Positions 1 through 4,530 of a stretch of 16,248 nt of DNA are shown piece by piece; the first letter of the stretch is position 1; every line of letters starts with the position of its first letter. The notes under the pieces are model-generated. The model worked only from the letters and a program-made list of their open reading frames with translations, had not been told where the DNA came from and did not search any database. The position numbers were made by a program, and so were the translations under genes. This stretch comes from Prevotella sp. UBA7594 (GTDB lineage Bacteria > Bacteroidota > Bacteroidia > Bacteroidales > Bacteroidaceae), in the NCBI GenBank assembly GCA_002490315.1, contig DLKG01000045.1:1-16248 (forward strand), read 5' to 3'.

Positions 1-43
1 AGAATTAACAGAGTATTGATTCATAATAATTATGTTTTTATTT

Positions 44-385
44 TTATGCTAATACAACAAGCTCTTCTTTTCCAAGAACCTGTTGCGTTGTTTTATCTAA
101 TTCGTCTGCCTCAATGTATTCATTGTGAGTAATCTCGTCAGTTTCTTCATTGTAAACACCCTTGAAAATGCCAACTTCTTTGACAGGAGCCTTTTGTAGC
201 ATTTCTTTGAATACTTGTTGGTTGGCATTTGCAATAAATGGCACATCTCGTCCTTGACGTAAATTAAGACTTTTGAACCAACCTACAACATTTCTGGCAA
301 AATTCAGACATCCCTCAATGACTTTTACAATGAGTTCCTTTATGTAAGCAAAAGCTTGTTTTATCAGATCTAAAAGTTGTTCCAT
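44..385 (-). CDS. Small hypothetical protein with N-terminal amphipathic helix
   Basis: Encodes 113 residues with no family I recognise. Residues 1-40 form a long stretch alternating hydrophobic and basic residues (LIKQAFAYIKELIVKV), consistent with an amphipathic or membrane-associating helix. Residues 45-113 look like a small acidic domain ending in GKEELVVLA. It is the last gene of a leftward cluster, 9 nt after the stop of the next gene upstream, so co-transcription is likely. Its C-terminal half resembles that of the 131-aa neighbour (KE repeat region, then an acidic linker, then ELVxL near the end), suggesting distant paralogy; that is my reading by eye. No signal peptide or catalytic motif is visible. 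No clear terminator is seen in the 43 bases after the gene, so the transcript may run out of the window. Confidence 0.6.
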   Translation of the reverse strand: MEQLLDLIKQAFAYIKELIVKVIEGCLNFARNVVGWFKSLNLRQGRDVPFIANANQQVFKEMLQKAPVKEVGIFKGVYNEETDEITHNEYIEADELDKTTQQVLGKEELVVLA

Positions 386-394
386 ATTCTACAC

Positions 395-790
395 TTATTT
401 TAAGATTACTAACTCATGCCCATCAAATAGACTAATAACTTCAGGAGTTAATGCTGTCGCCTTAATCACAACGTAATGATTAACTTCAATAGGCAACAAG
501 TCACGGTCTTTTACATAGGCGAGATAGATAATGTTAGAATTGTCCTTTATTACTTTCATCGCAGCAACACCATTACTACAACTTACACGGTATCTCTGGC
601 TGATTTCTTTTAGAAGTTTCATATCAAGTACAACACAATCTTCACTATGGATAGCTGTTTTTAGTGCAGTCTTGAATGAATTTATAAAATAGCCTACTTT
701 TTCCGTTGCATACTTAGTTGTTTCCTCAATGACAGAGGCTCCATATTCTTCTATGAGATAGTCTACAACTTCTGATATGTATTTATTCAT
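395..790 (-). CDS. Small hypothetical protein, possible paralogue of its downstream neighbour
   Basis: Encodes 131 residues, family not recognised. The N-terminal 45 residues (EVVDYLIEEYGASVIEE and following) are predicted helical; residues 50-131 look like a mixed alpha/beta domain with a VVLD strand, a KEISQRYRV helix and a C-terminal FDGHELVILK tail. The tail matches the ELVVL ending of the 113-aa product next door. It lies 11 nt downstream of the 72-aa gene and 9 nt upstream of the 113-aa gene on the same strand, an operon-like arrangement. Base composition is AT-rich, unlike the core genes further right. There is no signal peptide, transmembrane segment or nucleotide-binding motif. The start ATG is the only good one near the upstream gene; no convincing Shine-Dalgarno is present, which is common in this phylum. 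Confidence 0.6.
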   Translation of the reverse strand: MNKYISEVVDYLIEEYGASVIEETTKYATEKVGYFINSFKTALKTAIHSEDCVVLDMKLLKEISQRYRVSCSNGVAAMKVIKDNSNIIYLAYVKDRDLLPIEVNHYVVIKATALTPEVISLFDGHELVILK

Positions 791-801
791 CAGAGAAATT
801 A

Positions 802-1020
802 TTATAATTGTTCAACATTGAGTTCTGTCATAGAAAGAGCACCAGCACGTTTGATGTCAATGCCATATATACGATAAAAAGCGTCAACGACAACTTGTCC
901 TCCATTAGTAGTTACAGGGTTACTCATGCTTTGTGTAACTACTTCAACAGACATCCCTGGCTCTATACGAATACCGTTTGAATTCTTTACTCTTTTGGTT
1001 GTGATTCTAAATCGTGCCAT
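802..1020 (-). CDS. 72-aa conserved small protein, DUF6140-like
   Basis: I placed the start at the ATG at 1018-1020, giving MARFRITTKRVKNSNGIRIE as the first 20 residues. The frame stays open further upstream to 1236, but that extension has no protein-like character and overlaps another gene. The 72-residue product reads as a compact, mostly beta domain: a basic strand (RFRITTKRVK), GIRIEPGMSVEVVT, a linker with SNPVTTNGG, and a helix VVDAFYRIYGIDIKRAG. It resembles small conserved Bacteroidetes proteins that I recall under DUF6140, whose function is unknown; the family name is from memory. It sits second in the leftward cluster, 136 nt after the 63-aa gene and 11 nt before the 131-aa gene. 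No enzyme motif is visible. Confidence 0.7.
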   Translation of the reverse strand: MARFRITTKRVKNSNGIRIEPGMSVEVVTQSMSNPVTTNGGQVVVDAFYRIYGIDIKRAGALSMTELNVEQL

Positions 1021-1084
1021 AATTAGAAAATGTTCTGCCGATACACTCCACAAACTCACGGCGGTTAGTATATAGATACAAGAA

Positions 1085-1113
1085 AGGGATGGAGTTTCGA
1101 ATCTGCCATCCCT
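1085..1113. other. Stem-loop between the first two genes of the leftward cluster
   Basis: A perfect 8-bp stem, AGGGATGG (1085-1092) with CCATCCCT (1106-1113), closes a 13-nt loop containing TTTCGAAT. It lies in the 136-bp gap between the 63-aa and 72-aa genes. There is no U-tract on either side, so it is not an ordinary terminator. It may be an RNA processing or attenuation structure, or a relic of something else; the loop faintly resembles a tRNA T-loop but no tRNA can be folded around it. Confidence 0.4.
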
Positions 1114-1156
1114 CGCTCTAGGTAGTCTGGAAATAAAACCTTTGGTACACGAATGT

Positions 1157-1348
1157 TCAGAAACTACAGCCCCATCCCCAGTGTTGATATGTAGGGGTAC
1201 AATTAGGGCTGTACCGAACATAATCATATACACCAAGGAAGGGCATATCGTCTCTATTCATCGTGTGCCAATCTTTATTGTTTTCCAGACATTTTAGAGC
1301 GGCATGAATAGCTTGATACGCCTTCTTGACTAACTGGCTCTTCTCCAT
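1157..1348 (-). CDS. Small hypothetical protein, first gene of leftward cluster
   Basis: A 63-residue reading frame from ATG at 1346-1348. An alternative TTG start at 1367-1369 would add seven residues but would sit on the GGAGG motif (minus strand, 14 nt before the ATG) that probably serves as ribosome binding site. The protein has a helical, lysine-rich N-terminus (EKSQLVKKAYQAIHAALKCL) and an aromatic, cysteine-containing tail (GVYDYVRYSPN, QHWGWGCSF). No family is recognised. A good Bacteroidetes promoter lies just upstream at 1379-1386, which supports this being the first gene of the cluster. As the frame is short and the family unknown, it could be a leader peptide or a spurious frame in a long 5' leader. 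Confidence 0.45.
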   Translation of the reverse strand: MEKSQLVKKAYQAIHAALKCLENNKDWHTMNRDDMPFLGVYDYVRYSPNCTPTYQHWGWGCSF

Positions 1349-1378
1349 GTGTAAACACAGAGCCTCCAATCAGCGAGA

Positions 1379-1386
1379 CAAAAGTA
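1379..1386 (-). promoter_or_regulatory. Promoter of the leftward small-gene cluster
   Basis: On the minus strand the sequence reads TACTTTTG, an exact match to the Bacteroidetes -7 box TAnnTTTG. A TTG lies 18 nt upstream, close to the expected -33 spacing. Transcription would start near 1372, leaving a leader of about 24 nt with GGAGG before the ATG at 1348. Confidence 0.6.
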
Positions 1387-1389
1387 CGG

Positions 1390-1455
1390 AAATTAAGTGA
1401 GAATCAAGAATATTTAGCCGAGAAATTAACAAAATCGGGCTATTTTTCTTAATTT
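1390..1455. promoter_or_regulatory. Inverted repeat between divergent promoters, candidate operator
   Basis: AAATTAAG at 1390-1397 is matched by its reverse complement CTTAATTT at 1448-1455. The left arm lies between the -7 and -33 positions of the leftward promoter, the right arm upstream of the rightward promoter. The XRE-type regulator encoded immediately to the right is the obvious candidate binder. The arms are short and AT-rich, so chance is possible. Confidence 0.3.
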
Positions 1456-1490
1456 AACGTGTAGAATGGTGGAATTTCGAAGGATTTATA

Positions 1491-1498
1491 TAAATTTG
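1491..1498 (+). promoter_or_regulatory. Promoter of the XRE regulator and RhuM genes
   Basis: TAAATTTG fits TAnnTTTG. A start near 1505 would give a leader of roughly 17 nt before the ATG at 1522. No convincing -33 TTG is found at the usual distance. Confidence 0.5.
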
Positions 1499-1521
1499 CA
1501 TCAAACGATAATAAATTTTAT

Positions 1522-1719
1522 ATGGAGCAAGATCTAAATCGCATCAAGTTAGTCCTTGTCGAAAAGAAGAAGACAGGAAAATGGTTAGCACAAGAATTGG
1601 GTGTATCAGAGTGTACTGTGTCAAGATGGGCGAGTAATAAAGCTCAGCCTAACCTTAGTTCACTTAATGCCATTGCTAAACTGCTTGGTGTCGAAATGAA
1701 AGATCTGTTAAGAAGTTAA
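1522..1719 (+). CDS. XRE (Cro/C1)-type helix-turn-helix regulator
   Basis: Encodes 65 residues that are almost entirely one HTH_3 domain. GKWLAQELGVSECTVSRWAS (residues about 19-38) gives helices 2 and 3, with CTVSRW as recognition helix start; PNLSSLNAIAKLLGVEMKDLL is the typical closing pair of helices. Stand-alone domains of this size act as DNA-binding repressors or activators, usually of adjacent genes. It is divergent from the four-gene leftward cluster, sharing a 152-bp control region, and is followed 41 nt later by the RhuM gene on the same strand. Autoregulation and control of the divergent cluster is therefore a reasonable inference. In this phylum similar regulators often accompany restriction or mobile-element genes, but no such enzyme is present here. 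Confidence 0.88.
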   Translation: MEQDLNRIKLVLVEKKKTGKWLAQELGVSECTVSRWASNKAQPNLSSLNAIAKLLGVEMKDLLRS

Positions 1720-1760
1720 ACCAAGTTCTTCTCCAAATCAAGACATTAAAGTAATGTATT

Positions 1761-2780
1761 ATGGATAAAGGGCAATTTTTATTATATCAAACTCCTGACG
1801 GCGATTCACAGATAGAGGTGAAGCTGCAAAACGATACAGTCTGGCTCTCGCTTGACCAGATGGCAGAGTTGTTTCAACGTAATAAATCCACGATCTCACG
1901 ACATATAAAGAACGTTTTGGAGGATGGAGAATTACAAGAAGAAGCAACTATTGCAAATTTTGCAACAGTTCAAAACGAAGGGACTCGCAAGGTTGAAAGG
2001 GTAATGGCTTACTACAACCTCGATATGATAATCAGCGTTGGTTATCGTGTACATTCTTACCGTGGTGTTCAGTTCCGTATATGGGCAACCAAGGTATTGA
2101 AAGAGTATATTGTGAAAGGCTTCGCTATGAACGATGACCTGTTGAAGAGAGCAGGAGGTGGCAATTACTTTGATGAGTTGCTTGCAAGAATACGTGACAT
2201 CCGCTCCAGTGAGAAAGTGTTCTATCGTAAGGTATTGGAGATTTACGCCCTAAGTATCGACTATGACCCACGAGTGGAAATGACACAAAAGTTCTTCAAG
2301 ACAGTACAGAACAAGATGCACTATTCGGTTCACGGTCATACGGCGGCGGAAATAATATACGAGAGAGCCGATGCCGAGAAAGACTTTATGGGACTTACAA
2401 CGTGGTCTGGAGCAATGCCGTCAAAACCAGAAGCAGAAATAGCCAAGAACTACCTCACCCACGAAGAGATAAAGTCACTGAACCGCATCGTGAGCCTGTA
2501 TCTTGACTTCGCCGAAATGCAAGCCGAGGAACACCGCCCTATGTATATGAAGGACTGGATTAATATTCTCGATGACTTCCTCCGTATCTCCCGAAAAGAC
2601 ATCCTCACCCATGCAGGCAAAATATCCGCCAAGCTCGCCAAAGAGAAAGCCGACCAGGAATACGACAAATTCAAGGAGCGTACCAAGAATGACCTTTCAC
2701 CTGTAGAGATTCACTTTTTGGAGAAATTTGAGCGTGAACAAAAAAGGTTGATGGGAAGAGACAAGAAAGAGGAAAAGTAA
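1761..2780 (+). CDS. rhuM: RhuM-family (virulence RhuM) protein
   Basis: A 339-residue protein of the Virulence_RhuM family, at the usual full length. Residues about 27-52 (WLSLDQMAELFQRNKSTISR) form a winged or simple helix-turn-helix. Residues 83-112 carry the family signature YNLDMIISVGYRVHS, then FRIWATKVLKEY. The C-terminal half (about 240-339) is helical and strongly charged (EKADQEYDKFKERTK), likely coiled-coil. The name comes from a Salmonella pathogenicity-island gene; the biochemical activity is not established, and relatives are common on mobile and defence islands. It follows the XRE gene by 41 nt. The first half is AT-rich while 2400-2700 is visibly GC-richer, which may reflect recombination. 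A damaged near-copy lies at 4022-4214, so this gene has been duplicated nearby. Confidence 0.9.
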   Translation: MDKGQFLLYQTPDGDSQIEVKLQNDTVWLSLDQMAELFQRNKSTISRHIKNVLEDGELQEEATIANFATVQNEGTRKVERVMAYYNLDMIISVGYRVHSYRGVQFRIWATKVLKEYIVKGFAMNDDLLKRAGGGNYFDELLARIRDIRSSEKVFYRKVLEIYALSIDYDPRVEMTQKFFKTVQNKMHYSVHGHTAAEIIYERADAEKDFMGLTTWSGAMPSKPEAEIAKNYLTHEEIKSLNRIVSLYLDFAEMQAEEHRPMYMKDWINILDDFLRISRKDILTHAGKISAKLAKEKADQEYDKFKERTKNDLSPVEIHFLEKFEREQKRLMGRDKKEEK

Positions 2781-2847
2781 GAACAATAATATTTCACCTT
2801 ATTATATATATAGGGAACTTGCTACTCGTAATTCAGATAAATATTGT

Positions 2848-2855
2848 AATTTTGC
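2848..2855 (+). promoter_or_regulatory. Promoter-like -7 box ahead of a dead gene
   Basis: TAATTTTG followed by CAC matches the -7 consensus and the common extended form. It lies about 85 nt before the first codon of the broken reading frame at 2938. No -33 TTG is found at the usual spacing. It may be an intact promoter left from the lost gene. Confidence 0.45.
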
Positions 2856-2937
2856 ACTCGGATTCAGGCGTTATTGGTACAAGATGATGCCAACAGTCCG
2901 AAAATAGTTCTTTTAAATATTAACTCCGAAGACTGAA

Positions 2938-3180
2938 ATGCTGAAATATGCTATTGGTTTACAACGGATTATGGACAAAGGATAAAGCGAAGCCAAGAAG
3001 ATTGCCGACCGTATGACCGACACAATGGGTCGTATGCACTCTGACGCTCAGTTCGCAGGTTCTTCTTCAGTTCCTGCACACGTAGAGATGATGGGCTTCC
3101 TCGGCATGGGTAACAACCCAATGGTAGGTGCAACTGTAGCTATCGCCGTGGCTATCGACCTCGCCCTGAACAAGAAGTAA
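2938..3180 (+). pseudogene. Remnant with C-terminus of a GGGtGRT-type protein
   Basis: From 3013 to the TAA at 3180 the sequence encodes 55 residues beginning MTDTMGRMHSDAQFAGSSSV and continuing with PAHVEMMGFLGMGNNPMVGA. This matches, as I recall it, the C-terminal end of the roughly 330-residue Bacteroidetes protein named GGGtGRT, function unknown. The rest of that gene, including the GGGTGRT motif, is missing. Upstream, the same frame is open from ATG 2938 for 15 codons, meets a TAA at 2983-2985, and then continues through SEAKKIADR into the homologous part. If the TAA was once TAC or TAT, the frame would read GYSE, a common helix start. The 5' segment is not recognised as GGGtGRT, so this looks like a fusion scar plus a nonsense mutation. 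Promoter and terminator are still present. Confidence 0.65.
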
Positions 3181-3210
3181 TTGATATAATCTTATCAGTT
3201 ATAAAATAAT

Positions 3211-3253
3211 AAATCCTCCATAGTGCGTGTTGCGGACTATGGAGGATTTTTTT
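3211..3253 (+). terminator. Rho-independent terminator after the GGGtGRT remnant
   Basis: A perfect 13-bp stem, AAATCCTCCATAG (3211-3223) with CTATGGAGGATTT (3237-3249), closes a 13-nt loop and runs into seven T residues. It lies 30 nt after the TAA of the remnant and probably belonged to the original gene. Confidence 0.9.
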
Positions 3254-3267
3254 GTGACATGGAGAAA

Positions 3268-3378
3268 ATAACTGGGAGAGGGGGCGCCCTCGCCCCCGAT
3301 ATAAAGGAGGCTATTACATTATCTCGGGGCGGCATTTAAATTATTGTCGGGGGCGAGGGCGCCCCCTCTCCCAGTTAT
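3268..3378. repeat. GC-rich palindromic element, copy 1 (111 bp)
   Basis: Perfect 32-bp terminal inverted repeats at 3268-3299 and 3347-3378 begin ATAACTGGGAGAGGGGGCGC and flank a 47-bp centre. The arms are extremely GC-rich in AT-rich surroundings. The centre shares GCTATTACATTAT and TCGGGGC with copy 2 at 4211-4324. There is no coding capacity. Size, terminal repeats and dispersed copies fit a MITE or REP-like element mobilised in trans. No transposase is in the window. Copy 1 sits between genes, 15 nt after the terminator. Confidence 0.85.
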
Positions 3379-3535
3379 GCTTCCCACAAGGTGAAGAGTG
3401 TTTTGTGCATTAAAAACATTTAAGTTTTAATGCGTCAGATGAATATTTTTGAAAACCAAGTTAGTTGAAAAAGTCAAGACTGCAAAATGTATGAATGTTT
3501 TTTATCCTTTAGTCGTAAATCTCGTTATTTATATG

Positions 3536-3543
3536 TAAGTTTG
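3536..3543 (+). promoter_or_regulatory. Promoter of the DUF3791-like pair
   Basis: TAAGTTTG fits the -7 consensus and lies 24 nt before the ATG at 3568. Transcription would start near 3550, leaving a short leader. The -33 region is poorly defined. Confidence 0.45.
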
Positions 3544-3567
3544 TAACGTGAATTAAGTTAGTATACG

Positions 3568-3804
3568 ATGGGGACAATGACACATACGCCCGACTTCGAC
3601 CGTCTCGCTTTTACGGTGTTGGCTATTGAGGCTTCGGCACAGAAGATGGGCATATCACCATCTGAAATGAGAAGGCGGTTGGATAAAGTGGGGCTAATAA
3701 AGAGTCTCATACAGGATTACTATGACACTCTGCATACCGAGAGCAAAGAAGCCGTTGCAAATGATGTGGTAGAGGCTCTTAAGAATTGGGAAAGGGAGAT
3801 ATAA
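3568..3804 (+). CDS. Small helical protein, DUF3791-like
   Basis: Encodes 78 residues, or 75 if translation starts at the ATG at 3577, which better matches the relatives I remember (MTHTPDFDRLAFTV). The body reads as helices: FDRLAFTVLAIEASAQKMG, then SPSEMRRRLDKVGLIKSLI, then a conserved-looking DYYDTLHTESKEAVANDVVE. The pattern of an early helix, a short middle helix with a branched-chain patch and a LHT-x5-V-x-D segment fits DUF3791. Members of that family often sit beside DUF3990, a predicted ADP-ribosyltransferase-like toxin, and may be their antitoxins; that role is inference. Here the gene is followed 2 nt later by a second such gene and no DUF3990 is found. Family assignment is by eye. 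Confidence 0.72.
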   Translation: MGTMTHTPDFDRLAFTVLAIEASAQKMGISPSEMRRRLDKVGLIKSLIQDYYDTLHTESKEAVANDVVEALKNWEREI

Positions 3805-3806
3805 TC

Positions 3807-4013
3807 ATGTTAGACTTCTTATTGTGGAACAAAATAGCTCGTATCATAGCCCAATTAGCTGACACACTGCATATATCAACAGACAGAGCACTGCAGATTT
3901 TCTATGATTCCGATGTCTGCCGTATGCTTCACGACAAAGAACTTGGCTTGCATTTGATGAGTGATACATATATTGTTAACGACTTGATAGAGGAGCTGAG
4001 AAACAAGCAATAG
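3807..4013 (+). CDS. Small helical protein, second DUF3791-like gene
   Basis: I start this gene at ATG 3807 (MLDFLLWNKIARIIAQLADT), 68 residues. It lies 2 nt after the stop of the previous gene, with GGGAG 13 nt upstream. A start at 3786 would overlap the upstream gene and add seven residues not seen in relatives. The product is all-helical: LLWNKIARIIAQLAD, then STDRALQIFYDSDVCRMLHD, then LGLHLMSDTYIVNDLIEEL. The YIVNDLIEEL ending is the hallmark that suggests DUF3791. It is translationally coupled to its neighbour, so the two products probably act together. Its stop lies only 8 nt before the start of the broken RhuM copy, suggesting that an intact RhuM gene was once the third gene of this operon. 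Confidence 0.75.
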   Translation: MLDFLLWNKIARIIAQLADTLHISTDRALQIFYDSDVCRMLHDKELGLHLMSDTYIVNDLIEELRNKQ

Positions 4014-4021
4014 TAATGCAA

Positions 4022-4214
4022 ATGGATAAAGGGCAATTTTTTATTATATCAAACTCCTGACGACGATTCACAGATAGAGGTGAAGTTGCAAAACGATACT
4101 GTCTGGCTCTCGCTTGAACAGATGGCAGAGTTGTTCCAGCGTAATAAAAGTTCTTCAAGACAGTTCAGAACAAGATGCACTATTCGGTTCACGGTCATAC
4201 GGCGGCGGAAATAA
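4022..4214 (+). pseudogene. Broken second copy of the RhuM gene
   Basis: The first part, 4022 to about 4147, is about 95 percent identical to the start of the intact gene at 1761-1886. It has six T residues where the intact gene has five (GGGCAATTTTTTATT), which shifts the frame and brings a TGA at 4058-4060. After AATAAA the sequence jumps to the equivalent of 2290, so about 403 bp are missing; AAA is present at both ends of the deletion, a microhomology signature. The second part (AGTTCTTCAAGACAG and on) follows the intact gene with one mismatch in about 65 bases until it meets palindromic element copy 2 at 4211. No RhuM sequence is seen beyond that element. The copy cannot make a functional product. 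Confidence 0.92.
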
Positions 4215-4324
4215 CTGGGAGAGGGGGCGCCCCCGCCCCCGACATAAAGAAAGCTATTACATTATATCGGGGCAACGTTACAACATTGTTGGTCGGGGGC
4301 GAGGGTGCCCCCTCTCCCAGTTAT
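4211..4324. repeat. GC-rich palindromic element, copy 2 (114 bp)
   Basis: Arms at 4211-4242 and 4293-4324 match at 30 of 32 positions and share the same ends (ATAACTGGGAGAGGGGGC) as copy 1. The 50-bp centre keeps GCTATTACATTAT and TCGGGGC but its right side has diverged. It lies exactly at the end of RhuM homology; the ATAA at its left edge also occurs in the intact gene at that point (2352-2355), so the exact boundary is uncertain. No clear target duplication is found, since the right flank is not RhuM sequence. Confidence 0.85.
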
Positions 4325-4446
4325 TATTGCTTCAAGTTCGGCAAATATGACACTTCTATATGGTAGCTGACGTGTGAGAAGTTTTTTCTTGCGCTTAAAT
4401 CCGCAAACTTAAAGAAACTTAAAGACGGAAATCATTTTTATTTTTG

Positions 4447-4454
4447 TAATTTTG
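4447..4454 (+). promoter_or_regulatory. Promoter of the hexosaminidase gene
   Basis: TAATTTTG followed by CAT matches the -7 consensus, with a T-rich stretch just upstream. Transcription starting near 4461 would give a leader of about 70 nt. This box also marks where AT-rich accessory DNA gives way to GC-richer core sequence. Confidence 0.6.
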
Positions 4455-4530
4455 CATTATGAGCGCACTGTAGACTATTTGAAGTGCCCCAGCATCACAC
4501 ACTAACAACAAAAAACCTGAATTAAGAAAA

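Noticed and set aside
1085..1113. tRNA-like T-loop (TTTCGAAT) suggesting a tRNA 3' end or attachment site
   Set aside because: The flanking bases do not form a 5-bp T-stem, no acceptor or anticodon arm folds around it, and no integrase or matching second site is in the window.
1021..1236. Upstream extension of the 72-aa gene to a 144-aa protein
   Set aside because: The added residues (for example PRARDGRFETPSLSCIY) have no protein-like conservation, overlap the 63-aa gene on the same strand, and the ATG at 1018-1020 starts the recognisable domain.
3268..3378. Palindromic copy 1 as a transcription terminator
   Set aside because: A strong terminator already ends at 3253, the arms lack U-tracts, and a homologous copy lies at a gene break, so a mobile repeat explains it better.
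4114..4366. Two short rightward reading frames running through palindromic copy 2
   Set aside because: They are read-through of the broken RhuM copy into the non-coding repeat; one uses the repeat in a frame giving NWERGRPRPRH-type sequence, an artefact of the GC-rich arm.
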